From the NCBI GenBank assembly GCA_016081115.2, contig CM071930.1:8599419-8663418 (forward strand): a stretch of 64,000 bases of DNA. Reading direction: 5' to 3'. The position numbers were made by a program, and so were the translations under genes. This document shows positions 33,556 through 45,470 of the stretch, piece by piece. The notes beneath the pieces were generated by a model. That model was not told the origin of the DNA, ran no database searches, and saw only the letters and a program-made list of their open reading frames with translations. Position 1 is the stretch's first letter. The number at the start of each line of letters is the position of its first letter. The DNA comes from Rehmannia glutinosa. Its lineage: Eukaryota > Streptophyta > Magnoliopsida > Lamiales > Orobanchaceae.

Positions 33556-36500
33556 TGTAACGCCCCGAACCCATTTCGATTAGGAACATCACTGTGGTAC
33601 ACTTGAGTATTTATAAATAGTTTGCGGAAGCATAAACAAAAATAATTTAAATATGGAAATGTGGGCTTAAAAATTTCTTAAATAAACTTAAGAGTAACAA
33701 AGGTGATAATGGTTTGATAAGAGTTACGCATTAATAAATTCATGTTACATCACGATAATTTATTTACTCAAAACACAGGTAATTTTAAATATTTGGGAAA
33801 TATAGAACAACGCCCCACGATACCAAAAACCCCTACGCCCACTCCCGTTCATCATCATTATCCGAAATGTAAAAATATTTGAAGGCGTGAGTTGTGACAC
33901 TCGATGGGAAACGTGGCGATTACACTATATAGGTCAAATAATCATAATGCAATAAAAATCATTTTTCGACACCGGGGGTATCCCCACCGTTGGCGAGATA
34001 CATATGGCTCTCGGCCTTTTCTCGACACCGAGGGTCATCCCCATCCGTTGGTAGCTTACATATGGCTCTCGGCCTTTTCGACAATTTGAAGGTCATCCCC
34101 ATCCGTTGGCGACTTATAAATAGCCCGTAGGCACATTTTAGCAATTATAAAGAGTTGACAAATATAGTATAACAATCGACATGCTTACAAAATCAAGTTT
34201 ACCCACCTTTGAAGTTTAATAGAATCTTTAGTGATGTATTTGTTTGAATGAGTCCGTATCCGATTAAACCGCACCTAACACGCTTAATTCTTCAACTTAA
34301 ATGACATAAGACAATGTAATAATCATCAAATAACTTATTCTCTCGATCTAAGTAAAATCTAAAAGTTCCTAAAGTCAATTATTGCATAATCGGGTGTTCG
34401 GTACCCTTTTAAAGAGCTTTAAAAAAATGATAGTTGACTAAAGTCAAAAGTCAACGGTCAACTTAAAGTCAAAGTCAACATAAAGTCAAAGTCACTTAAA
34501 TTCAATTAATCCTTAATTAATCACCTAAATCAAATAATTCTTCAAACGACCCGTTTCAGATGGAAATCCCGGTTAATCGAAACCTTAACCTATAAATCTT
34601 ATCTCGAATTAAAATTCTTGATTATCTTAAAATATGATATGTCATCTCGAAAAATCCCGAAAATATCTTATTCACTAAACCCGAACTTATTGATTTAATA
34701 CTTAACGTTAATTAACTCGATAAGATTACATTGGTTTGCGTGCCAAGTAAAAGTCACATCACACCACTATTTATGTCACATCACATCACTATTCATGTCA
34801 CATCAACTTTATGTCAAATCGGTCATTATTCATCATTCTTATCCCAATTCCAATCAATCGCAATTGCTCCGGCACCGCCACCTCCGGTGGACGATAGTCG
34901 GACCCGGCGGGACATATTTCTCCATTTTTCGAGCTCTGTTCAAATTTTCCAGTTCTCTACTTTTGAGCACTAAATATTTCATCAACTTATCATCCTCAAA
35001 ATCACTTTTAGAAAATAAGAGTTTTCATAAAAAATCATCCATAAGGCTTTAGGCTTCTAATTTTAACCCATATGAAATAATGAGACCAAAAATTCTAAAT
35101 TGATGAAATTTATCAACTCTCTTAAGTTCTTCTCCAACAATCAGTTATACAACTTCTAAAAAAAATTCTTAAGTCATTAATATCAAGATTAAATCATCAA
35201 AAATCGTATATAACTTAAAATTTAAAACAAAGTCTAAAATCATCATATTTAATCATGGCACTATCATAATCATCAACTTGCAAAATATCCCAACATATTT
35301 CCTTAATTCAAGGATTAAATTTTTTCCATCCTTCTTACACACACTACACCAAGAACACACGATTCTTTAAATTTCACCAAGAACACACAATTCTTTAAGT
35401 TTCACCAAGAACATCAAGAACACAAAATTCTTTAAATTTCACCAAGAACACCAAGAACACACACTAAACTAATCTTAAAAGTTTTTCTTTCACACTTCAC
35501 TAATTACACATAAATCTTTATATTTTACCAAGAATACCAAGAACACCAAATTTCGCAGAAAATTCTTTGTTGTAGCAGTTTTCGTAATTCGGCTATATCT
35601 CTTCAACGAAACATCCAATTTAGGTTCATCCTATACCGTTGGAAAGATAAGACAATTATCTACAAATATGTATCTAACAAGAAAATCCCAAATTCGTACT
35701 AAAAATAGGTCAAAAAGTGATATTACTTAAGAGCAGGCGTCTTTTTTCGGATTTTTGGCACAGTTCACTATTTGGGGTATAACTTGGTCTACAAAACTTC
35801 AATTGACATGATTCAAGTTGCAAATGAAAGCTAAGACATAGTTCTATAAACAAGGTTTGGGTTCAAATATAGCTCACAATATCCAGAAATTCGTTTTTAT
35901 ATAGGGTTAAATTTCTGTCCGAAAATAAAGGTATTTTCCTTCTCCAATCACAATAGAAAAATGAAATAAAAGAAACTTATTTCTAATATTTTTTCCAACT
36001 AAAGGCTGAAGATTCAAGTATAATAATGAGGTTTTTTAACATCATGTATTCACCATCAATTTATATTTCTAATGTTAGTTCTAGCATAAGACCAATACCA
36101 TATCATACTTAAATGAAAAAAAACAAAAATTAAAGAAAAAGATGAAGAAATCTTTACCCTTGTAGCTTATCTTCAACAATGGAGTATTTTGTCTAAGTAA
36201 TGGGGTGTGAAGATGAAGTAAGGTTGTTGGGAGATTTTATAAAAAAAACAAGAGGGCTTGGGGTAGAAAAATCCATTTTGCCCTCTTTTAAAATATCTTA
36301 CAAAATTAGATATTTTCTAAAACATCCTCAAGTAAGCTATTATAATATTTAAAAAAAAACCCGAGAGTTAGTAAAACTCGATTTTTCTTGATGGTCGTTA
36401 GAAATAAAATATAAGGTAGAAACTAAATCTTGTATTCCCAAAATATAAATAAGCACTTCTGTAAAAATTTTGGAAAATTACTTATTCGGTACAAAAATCT

Positions 36501-36734
36501 CAATCCTAAAATTTAAGTCCAAAACTCCATAAAATATTCATGGTATGTCATTGTGATGTCTATCCATTTCCACTCACAGTAGTTAGGGCGCAATCGGTTC
36601 CTGATGCTCAAATAAATAAAATGCATAAAGCGAGTAAATCGCACATTTAAAATATAAACTAGACATTCGATGCAACATTATTCATGAACATTAATTTAAA
36701 AGTTTCAAGTAATTAAAAAGGTTGGGTCGTCACA
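33556..36734 (-). repeat. 5' LTR of element G
   Basis: 3179 bp. It differs from the left copy by a modest number of substitutions and short indels, so the insertion is younger than the MULE itself, whose own terminal repeats are far more diverged. Confidence 0.93.
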
Positions 36735-36907
36735 TGACATACTTGTTATGTTTGAGGGCCCAATCCATTGCTCCATGTCCTCTGCGGTCTATATCATGCA
36801 ATTTTCGTTGTGAATCATTTGGTGTTGCATGAATAAATTGAGTCATACCAAACTGTCTGGACACTCGCTCTGGATGATGCATTCTCCCTTGCATTTTTCA
36901 AACCATG
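36735..36907 (-). pseudogene. PMD gene remnant, first part
   Basis: The minus strand reads MHHPERVSRQFGMTQ, then KLHDIDRRGHGAMDWALKHN and KYVM, the classical plant-mobile-domain block (PxRVxRQFG, HxIDxRG, W...H..Y). It joins the piece at 18525-18018 across element G. Its own N-terminal domain is missing: the sequence begins immediately after the MURA frame ends at 36911. Confidence 0.75.
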
Positions 36908-36910
36908 TCA

Positions 36911-38205
36911 TGCCTTGTGATATGATATTTCCCATCCATATTTTTCCTTCACCTGATGTTGCGCATGTTTGACATCACACCCTGGATCACATTGAACACT
37001 ACCCACCAACAAACGTGCAATCATATTTTTACACATATTTTGATGATCAATGGAAATCTCATTCATAATACATGTGTGGTCACTAACATATCTTGTAATC
37101 TCCCATAATCTAATTTTTGGTTTTAGTATTGCTCGAAGACTCCAATCACATACCATGCCAGATGTGCTATGGCGACATTCAACTTTCCACAAGTTTGTAT
37201 TGTTATCTACGACGCGGTACTCTCCTCTTGCAAATCGCACATAATAATCTTTCACACACACTTGTAGGCTTTTCTTATCCTTAAACACCATTCCTTTTCA
37301 AGCACACCTTTCTCGAGATCGTAATATAAACGTCTGACCAGAATATCACAAGAATCTATAGGGATCTCTGCATATGCTATATTAAAAAATGGAATGATAG
37401 GACGAAAACGATACGACCCATCTGTAGGCACGTGCAGGGCAGGAGGAATTGGGACTTCATCATGTCGTGAGGTATTCTCTCGGCCTTTTTCATTATACAT
37501 TTCATCAAAATCAGAAATTGCTACACCATCATTATCATCGTCATTATTATCTTCGTGTTCTTCATCACATGATGGTTCTGAACCAACATGTTCTTGGTTC
37601 AAGTGGCTATCATCTAAGTGATCTGGCATTCTTTCAACATCCACATTTTCATCATGAACATTATGATCTCCCAAATTAGGTTGCACAAAACTACCCCCAA
37701 TATCATGTCCAACATTAGCTCTATGATTATACTGCCTAGAACTAGGACCAACATCCAAAACATAATAACCTCCCAAGTTATACTGTCCGGAACTACCCCC
37801 AACATCTGGAATATTATCATCTCTTAATAAGGACACATATTGAGAATATTTAGTATTCCTTTCGATGTCCGATATGGTTATATTTTGTATTTGTTTTGTT
37901 TCAACATATACATCGACAAATGAAATTTCTGAAATTAGATCAAAGAAAAATAATAAATTCTCGTCACTAGTTATTGGTATTAACCATGAATGATTTTCGG
38001 AGTTATACTTAACGAACAACTTCAACTGAAACTGGTTACTATCAATATTTAACAATCGGTATAGTTTTCTAATCAATTCATCCAACTTTGTCATTCGAGG
38101 CAGTCTATGAATTATAATTGGACCACGATCATAAGATATTGTGAACCCATCTTGTATAATTTGTCCTCCAAAATATACAATAATATATATATTTTGTGAT
38201 GACAT
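36911..38205 (-). pseudogene. Mutator (MURA/MuDR-type) transposase, N-terminal part only
   Basis: Starts MSSQNIYIIVYFGGQIIQDG, a typical plant MURA N-terminus, followed by a long acidic linker (DEEHEDNNDDDNDGVAISDF) and the Mutator DNA-binding region: FKDKKSLQVCVKDYYVRFA, VECRHSTSGMVCDWSLRA, HTC. A frameshift at about 37285 separates linker and DNA-binding domain. The frame stops right after EKYGWEISYHKA. In complete proteins the DDE catalytic domain and SWIM finger follow here, and both are absent. The sequence passes directly into the PMD gene, marking an internal deletion. Confidence 0.85.
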
Positions 38206-38912
38206 GTCTGTTAAATATAATAAAATAATAGAATTAATTAATATGTATACTAACTTTTAAAATATTAAAACTAACCAAAACAATTTATTTGTAAATAATG
38301 AATTTAATTAATATATAAAAAGACAATATACAAACTTACTCGCAAAATTTAGTCTGTTTGAAAATGTAATATATTTGCAATTATAATATATAAAAATAAA
38401 ATTAGCACAGTTAATTTCTTAAAAAGAATTATATAATTGGCCGGAAAAATTTTCCGGCGACCGGACCAATTTTTTCGGCAACCCAAGAAACCGCCAGCCT
38501 CCTCCCACCCAGGGCTGCCAGCTGCCGGGGAAATTTTCCGGTCCGAAGAAATTTTTCCACAGCCCAACCCCAACCCTTCCCCCAAATTTTTTTGATTCCT
38601 ACCCTATTATGCCGGTAAAATACACATACATAATACAAAACACTAAACAAACAATATATATAAAATTTACAAAAACAGAAAAGAAACTTACCAGGAGGAT
38701 GGAGAGGAAGAGATGAGAGGCTGCTTGTGGGGTGGGGAGGGGGGCTGCCGGTTTTATTTTTCAAATGAGAAAATAGAGTTGGCAGCTCTTTTTTCTCTGC
38801 CAGTCTGACGTAAAGGAGAAAACAGTGCTGCCAATATTGTTTTCTCATTTGAAAATTCAAAAAAAAAAAGTGGGTCAAAGACGGAGGTTGTATCTCTGTT
38901 TTCTACAGATTT
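38206..38912. other. 5' noncoding part of the MULE
   Basis: No gene of its own. A CG-rich patch at 38440-38585 contains repeated TTTTCCGGC/CCGG words. Subterminal sequence has TTTTCTCATTTGAAAA and AAAACAG words also found near the left end. Confidence 0.5.
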
Positions 38913-39019
38913 CCTGCAGAAAACAGCGATACGACCGTTGTTTTCACCTAATATTTTAATTTTTTTTATGGTAATTGGTTAAATTAGATTTTAATTAACA
39001 ATAGTTTGTTAAATTTGCC
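38913..39019 (-). repeat. right terminal inverted repeat of the MULE
   Basis: Complement of 8000-8107. The outer end AAATTTGCC is followed by the target duplication at 39020-39028. Confidence 0.85.
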
Positions 39020-39075
39020 GGAACATTTACTTTGAACTTTTTTCTTGGGCGTATAACCCAAAGATTTTGTTTCAT

Positions 39076-39185
39076 GTCACCCAAGTGGGTAGCTATCCAC
39101 TTCCACTTGAGTACATAGCCCTTGGATCAATATACACACACACACACATGTATGTGCATTGTTGTGTCTATAGAGAGACAAGTGA
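39076..39185. mobile_element. degenerate copy of the 147-bp MITE family
   Basis: CACCCAAGTGGGTAGCTATC, then TTGGATCAATATACACACAC parallels the complement of the intact MITE at 50362-50508 (ATTTGGGTAGCTACCC, TTAGATCAACACATACACAC). Ends are not definable. Confidence 0.5.
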
Positions 39186-39856
39186 GTCATTAGACTCAGG
39201 CCCAAAATAAAAACAAAAAATTATGGGCCCAAGAATTCCGAATATCATCTATATATATAGATATTGGTTCAAATGAGACCAATTATTTGAAGCGAGACAG
39301 TGGGATTAATCTGGACCCTAATTCATAAAGTTGGGTGGACCAGATTTATTTCTATTATTTTAGGTAAGTCGATATCATCAAGGTTAATCTTATAAAGCTT
39401 ATTGAAACCGATTGTTTTAAATAGGGGTATAATTGTAAATACAATCGGTTATAATAGGTAAGTAAATATCAGTGTATATTTTCTTTTGCCGTATTATATG
39501 GGATTCTTTTTTTTCTAAGATGCCTTTTAAACTTCTGATATTCACGTCCGGATTCGCTAGGGTTACAGAGAACTTTCACGCTCAGGTCTGAAGGTGAGTC
39601 TCATGTTCAAGATATTTTGTTTTCCATTTCAATGTAGTATTTATTGTATTCTTTTTGTTTTATTATTTCACCTATCATTTTTTTCTTGCATGCTTAAGTT
39701 TTCTATATACCTAATGATTTTTGTAGTTTTTAAAATTATTGGGGAGTTTTCTTGATTTTTGGTGGTTTTTAGATTGTATGAACACATTTTTTTTAATTGT
39801 TTCTGTGTTTTTATCATGAATGTGGTTTAATATGTTAAAAGTTTAATTTGTAATTA
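39186..39856. other. no recognisable gene
   Basis: AT-rich. A GAAG/GTGAGT donor-like site at about 39594 after a balanced 90-base stretch could be a stray 5' untranslated exon, but nothing downstream supports it. Confidence 0.4.
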
Positions 39857-41292
39857 TGAGTTGGAGCACTACACATCACAAACATCAATTATGAAGCACT
39901 CACAGACAAGTCATGGATCAACATACAGAAGGAGCAATAATTTAGCTAGTGGACAATTACTTAGTGGAGCATTAATCTTTTAGTGGAGAATTATTGTGTA
40001 AACTAACGCAAATTGTATCAACTACTACTTGTTGGTGCAACCTATAAATAGGCTTGCATTCTTCACTTGAATGATTAGAAATCAAAGCAAAATTCTATAC
40101 GAAGATTTCTAAGTGTGAGTAGTAAAGCGAGAGCAATATATGAGAGCTTCTATAGAAAAAAATTGTGAGCAAGATTGAGAGTTTATTGTATTCTCTAAAT
40201 TGTTGATATAGTAATTCAACTATTTTAGCTTCCATTTATTTTTTACCTCTCACATTTACATATTTACACCTGTATTACCCAATAATTGTGGTATCAGAGC
40301 CACACCTTAGCCTAATAACCCTTCCTATTTGCAAAAATGGCATTAACCAGTTCCAGTGAACTTGCATTCACGTATTCCGAACAAAGTGTTCCTATTTTTG
40401 TTGGTCAAGATTATGAACTATGGAGCGTTCTAATGCACACATTGCTCGTGTCCCATGAACTTTAGGATATTATTGAAGATGGGTATAGTACACATACTCC
40501 AGAGGAGGAAGCCGCACTAACCGCCACAAAGAAAAAAGAGCATAAGGAGAACAAAACCAAAGATGCAAGAGTCTTGTCCTTCATGCACCAGGGGGTAAGT
40601 AGAGCAATTCTTTTGTATATTACCGGGGCGAAAACATCAAAAGAAGCATGATAATTTTAAAAAAATAATTTAGAGGATATGAAAAAGTTATCTCTATTAA
40701 ATTGTAAAATTTATGGCGAGATTTTGATAATTTGTCAATGAAGGACCATGAAAATGTCCAAGAATTTATTTCTCGAGTTTCCACTATAATCAATCAAATC
40801 AGAGGATACAATGATACCATTGAAGATAAAAAGATCGTTGAAAAAGTGCTACGAAGTCTGCCAGCAAAGTTCGAGCATATTGTTGCTGTGATTGAAGAAT
40901 CCAAAGATTTATCCACACTATCTTTGGATGAACTCATGGGATCGCTTGAAGCCCATGAAAAAAGAATGAGTAGATTCTCAAATCAAAGCTTGGAGCAAAC
41001 CTTCCAAGTAAAAACAAATATTTCAGAAAAAGAAAATAAAAAAGATGGTGAGCAAGAAAGGCAATATAACTCAGCATATCGAGGTGCAAGAGGAAGAGGT
41101 CGCGACAGACACTGGACACGAGGACAAGAAAGACGAGGTGCATTCAATCAGAGAAATTCAAATCAAAATTCCGATTTGTATTGTCGGATATGCAGCAAGA
41201 ATAACAAGATAAACTGGGGAGAGAGGGCAAAGAAGAAGGGGAAAAAGAACCAGTGGTTAAAACAAAAATTTGAACCAAATCTATCGGGTTAG
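39857..41292 (+). mobile_element. truncated copia element: 5' LTR and gag only
   Basis: An LTR-like stretch (from TGAGTTGGAGCACTACACAT at about 39857 to about 40287) has a TATAAATA box at 40048 and is followed by a primer site TGGTATCAGAGC at 40289-40300 and a gag. Pol and the 3' LTR are missing. The LTR start is an estimate from the usual copia end TGTTGGAG. Confidence 0.7.
40337..41292 (+). pseudogene. copia gag, broken
   Basis: MALTSSSELAFTYSEQSVPI, then FVGQDYELWSVLMHTLL, a stop (HEL-stop-DIIEDGY), and a frame-shifted region at 40600-40730. From 40732 it is open again: HENVQEFISRVSTIINQIRG, KIVEKVLRSLPAKFEHIVA, LSLDELMGSLEAHE and a basic RGRGRDRHW linker, the standard order of a plant copia gag. 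The zinc knuckle is ruined (YCRICSKNNKI, no His-Cys). It is inactive. Confidence 0.85.
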
Positions 41293-42471
41293 ATTCCCCG
41301 GTAGGATTGGGTGGGTGTGAATCGTCTTACTGAAAAGGATCCATACTATATCAATTTTCGCGTAAATTTAATTCATTTTTGGTTTGATTCTATAAAATAA
41401 AATTTTCAATAAAAGTGAAGCTGAAATGAACCCGAAATAAGAAAAATGAATATAAATATCTAATTACTTATGATGTTTCTCAACTAAGTGGTCAAAGATT
41501 TCTCATGTTTTAGAGTAAACTAATTAAATGTGTCATAGTCATTATTAATTAGTTTACTCTAAAACATAAGAATTACTTGACTATATATTTGGGAAACATG
41601 CATCATAAGTAATTTGATATAAATATTAGTTATTTTTATTTAGGATTCGTTTCATACATTAAAAATTTTAATATTAATATTGAATTGCTCATAACGCCTC
41701 AGGTTTGACTGCAATTTAAGTTATGTAAGTTGGAGTATTTATTTGCTCATCAATTTGGTCATGTGATCATAATAATTGCATTGTAAATAAATTTACAGAA
41801 TTGAAGTCATTCCTCCCACCGCCTGTGAAATTCAACTTTTTTAATATTTAAGCCACGTATATATTTCGATATTTGCAGGTATAATCAGTACATGTATTTC
41901 TGCCTATATATATTTCATTTTAGTAATGATGCACTTATAGTTTAGCAATATTTGATGTTCATTAACAGTAATTTTAAAGAAGAGTCGTATATTGTTTTTG
42001 AATAAAATTAGTATTCACTCATTTGTCATGGGATAAAAAATAAATCAAGTTACTTAATATATACTCCACACAAGATTGATAATTGAAAACTCATCCGAGT
42101 TCAGCTCGTTATTATAAAAAACAAATCTTAAGTACAACCTTTCTGGTTGATGATTTATGAGATTGGTTTTCCTCTACTCGATAAAATTTTATACAAACTT
42201 GAACAATAACATATTCCACTCTACTTACTTCATTCATTTACTTACCCCTTTATAATTGTCACTTTGACTTTTCTCACTAAAATTTTATGATTCGAAATTA
42301 TAATTGTCCATGATTCAATAACTATATTGTCAGTGATATAGTAATTTACTTACTATATCGTCCCACAGAATAATTAATGCAAACATTGTGTTAAATAAAA
42401 CACTCAATGTGACACACGCATATAGTTCACAATATTACAATGCAATATCATATTATTAACAATTGGGATAA
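41293..42471. other. no recognisable gene
   Basis: AT-rich noncoding DNA. An inverted repeat of about 25 bases with arms around 41508-41535 and 41550-41580 (TTTAGAGTAAACTAATTAA and its complement) could be a small hairpin-forming MITE remnant. Confidence 0.45.
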
Positions 42472-43068
42472 AAATATAAAGGGAAGTGCTAAATGGCCAT
42501 ATTATGGCCAGCCATAAAGTAGGTGGATTATTTCAATTAATGTTTGTGTTAATGAAATTACTTTACAATCCTTAAGGCTTAAACCATTTGCTCCATATTA
42601 ACATGCACATTGGCGCCAGTTTATATGCAATTTTATTTAAGGAAATTTACATGCAATTTTGCCAACAATGATATTTATATTATCCATATATTAAGGAATA
42701 TTTACATAAATAATTTTAATTATTGTTTTCAGTTTATATAATATTAGTATCTATTTAAGACTTATAAGTAATTTTTATTCAAATTTGAGAGTTCGATCTA
42801 TACAGTTTTAAAATTTTAATTAAAGATAAAATTTGTTATACCTCGTATTTTGTACGTGTAACAATCTATTATGCGATTAATAATACTAAATAAATCGTTT
42901 GTTTGATACATATAATTCCTGCGATTGGTATTCACAACGATGGCCCATTTTGCGATAGTTTACCGTGTTATGCGAAATTCAAAATGATTTTGTTATTCGG
43001 ATTTTGTAATCAAGTCTATTTATCATGTGAAAATTTATTTTGATTTTCAGATATACAATTATTTTTGA

Positions 43069-44001
43069 TAGGGGTGTGCATGGTCCGGTGCAGTTCGGAG
43101 ATTTAGAAATCTCGGAACTGTTCCCAAAGTTCGAGATCCCAAAATTAAATCTCGAATCAAACCATAAAAAAATCTTCATCCCGAACCGACCCGAAAGTTC
43201 GGTACGGTTCGGGACGGAGATTCGGTTCTAGTAGGACGGTACGGAACGGTTCGGGACGGTACGGAGAAATGGAGATTCAAATATTTCACAAATAAAACAC
43301 ATCAAAAAGTGAAAAGAAAAATCAGTGTAAAAATCATTAAACGGTTATACTTTCAATCTTTTTTCATACTGAAACTATTAGTATTAAACAAGATGAACTT
43401 TTTGATATTTTATATATTAACTTATACATAAAATTTCTTTAACTCGTATTTAAGTGCTAAATTTATATTGTAATTCTAAATCATTCTATCATGGTATAGA
43501 CTATACTGCGTATTAGTTTAATATCAATTTAACTTTTAAATCATTTTTATCTAATTTATAGTTAAAAGGATTGATTTTTCTTTTTGGATTTTAATATAAT
43601 ATGCTTCAGATATGATGTAACTATTAGTGAATTAAATATATATTCAATTATTTATTTGATATATTGATAATATGCCAAATTTTTAATTTGATAATTTTTA
43701 GTATTATATAGTATTGAATTTCAAAGAAATGTTTAGTTAATTCAATATCAAAATATAAATAAGATAAAAATATTATATATGTATATATAAAAATTATTTT
43801 AAAACTGGTTCTAGTTTTGGATATTCGGTTCGCACGGTTTGGTATGGTTCTCGATGCGGATATTTGAAAAATCTTCAAAACCGTACAATGAAAATATTCG
43901 GGATGGTTTGGTTCGGGGAAAGTCAAAAATCAACGGATATTTTCGGTTCGGATATTTTTCGGTTCGAGTTCGGTGATCTCCAAGTCTCATGCATACCCCT
44001 A
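43069..44001. mobile_element. hAT-type non-autonomous element nested in the 42481-45461 element
   Basis: Ends TAGGGGTGTGCATGG and (complement) TAGGGGTATGCATGA, with a perfect 8-bp target duplication ATTTTTGA (43061-43068 and 44002-44009). Subterminal CGGTTCGG/CGGTACGG words repeat at both ends, as in known hAT elements. 933 bp, noncoding. Confidence 0.88.
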
Positions 44002-44059
44002 ATTTTTGAATCTCAATATTTGGTTTTATCGGAATAATTTTTGAATTTTATTTTCATCT

Positions 44060-45130
44060 TGTTGTGACTTAGCTTACAACAAACTCATCTATGGTGACTT
44101 AGCTTATAGTTCAATTGTTTGATTATAATTAAGACTAAATTAACAGTATCATATATATATATATATATATATATTCGATATAAAATAATAGTACCACACA
44201 TATATCTTGAATCATACAGTTCGATTGTTTCCGAATTAAATTATTAATCTATTGTATATATCATGAATCATATAGTTCAATTATCATTGGAAATGGATAT
44301 AATGATTAATATTCTTTTATATCATAAATCATATAGTTTAATTGTTGAACTAGGAATAGGAATTTGAGGCACGACACGATTGACCTACACGAACAACGAA
44401 CAACTAAATTATAAAGTTTGGTTTGGGGTTTATAGGATTCAGGCCATTATCGTGATGATGCGATAAGGCCCGTTAAAAACCAGGTTGATATTGGATCGAT
44501 CCGATAAACACGATAAGGCCCGATAAAGAACGATAATTTTTTAATTATCGATAATTGATTATTTGTATGAATAATTTATTAGTAATTGATTATTTGTACT
44601 TTATTATTTTTATTGATAATTTAATAGAACATATGTATTAAGTATCCAATATAAAGAATATAAAAAATTATAAGTTTTAGTTGTTAATGGGTTTAATGGG
44701 CCTAACAGGGGCTTAACTAAACAAATTTGACAATTTTGCTTATCGTGCTTATCGTGTCGTGCTTTATGTGTTTTTAACGTGTCATGTTTGCGCTTAAATT
44801 TTAGGCCTGTTAAGGTTATCGTGTCATGTTTGGGTTTAAATTTTAGGCATATTAGGGTTATCGTGTCGTGTTCGTGTTTAAGTTTATCGTGTCGAGCTGT
44901 TATCGACTTATCGTGCCGCCTAAATACAACCCGACACAAATGATTTGCCACCCCAAAAATCATGTATTTCAATTATCATTGGGAATGAACGGAATGATTG
45001 GTATCTTTCATATCTCGAATCATATAATTCAACTAAAAATTAAAATTGAATACAATTCTATGACTAAGAGTATCATCTTATATGTCCTAAATCTTGTAGT
45101 TCAATTATAATTTGGATTAAGATAAGTGTA
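44060..45130. repeat. degenerate tandem repeats with an inserted hAT-like fragment
   Basis: Variants of AATCATATAGTTCAATTGT occur at about 44115, 44210, 44268, 44328, 44965, 45018 and 45095. Between them, at about 44365-44958, is a CG-richer insert with ACGACACGA/TCGTGTCGT words, three rounds of TTATCGTGTCGTG, and an end GCCACCCC typical of hAT-derived repeats. TA microsatellites lie at 44151-44174 and 45139-45168. Confidence 0.65.
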
Positions 45131-45131
45131 T

Positions 45132-45170
<39 letters not shown>

Positions 45171-45470
45171 TCTATTTATTATTTTATGAATACACGCGCG
45201 TAATATATATACACTTCTACTTGGAAGAGTAATTAATTTGGTGCGGAACCAGTTTCTTGGAAAAGTGAAAAGGATTAATTATTATAAAAGAGAGTGAAGT
45301 CTTAGTTTCAAATTTGGATTGGTGGGTAATTAGAACTAAGGTGGGAAAGGGTAATATAGGCAAACAAAATATTAAATTCCTATAGCACCCTCTTCATTAA
45401 TACTGAAAATAACTAAAATGTCCTTTATGGCCAGCCATAATATGGCCATTTAGATTTACCCAAATATAAA

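Larger units (their letters stand above)
18526..36734 (-). mobile_element. LTR retrotransposon G: Ty3/gypsy chromovirus, hosts element B
   Basis: LTRs of about 3.18 kb (18526-21700 and 33556-36734) begin TGTGACGACCC and end GGGCGTTACA on the minus strand. TSD TGACA lies at 18521-18525 and 36735-36739. The primer site is next to the right LTR and the purine tract next to the left LTR, so it reads right to left. Internally it has protease, RT, RNase H, integrase and an integrase C-terminal part, all with frameshifts or stops. Gag is absent: only 450 bases separate the primer site from protease. Long LTRs and the VFHISILRKYIADPSH-type integrase tail point to the Tekay/Del chromovirus lineage. 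Without B it is about 10.2 kb. The LTRs are still very similar. Confidence 0.92.
8000..39019 (-). mobile_element. Mutator-like DNA transposon (MULE) carrying MURA and PMD gene remnants, split by nested retrotransposons
   Basis: The left end (GGCTAATTT...) and right end (...AAATTTGCC) are long inverted repeats of about 107 bp (8000-8107 and 38913-39019). They share TATTGTTAATTAAA, TTAATTACC and AAAATATTAGGT blocks. The flanks 7991-7999 (TGAACATTT) and 39020-39028 (GGAACATTT) are a target duplication with 8 of 9 bases equal, as expected for Mutator. After removal of elements A (10099-18017) and G (18526-36734) the body is about 4.9 kb. On the minus strand it reads MURA N-terminus, deletion junction, PMD C-terminal half, a Ser/Thr-repeat ORF and a second ORF. 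The MURA catalytic domain is missing, so it is non-autonomous. Flanking and internal joins are base-exact. Confidence 0.88.
42481..45461. mobile_element. non-autonomous Mutator-type element, 3.0 kb
   Basis: Perfect 9-bp target duplication AAATATAAA (42472-42480 and 45462-45470). The ends are GGG...CCC, with a perfect inverted repeat of about 31 bases at 42489-42519 and the complement of 45422-45453 (core ATGGCCATATTATGGCCAGC). There is no transposase. The interior holds a hAT-type insertion, (TA)n runs and degenerate tandem repeats. TSD length and TIR indicate the Mutator superfamily, but the ends are unrelated to the 8000-39019 MULE. Confidence 0.88.

Noticed and set aside
39540..39600. Possible 5' untranslated exon with a GTGAGT donor
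   Set aside because: No acceptor or coding exon follows. The next feature is a copia LTR.
43040..43231. 63-codon ORF and its antisense partner
   Set aside because: They lie in the terminal CGGTTCGG-rich repeat of a hAT-type non-coding element.
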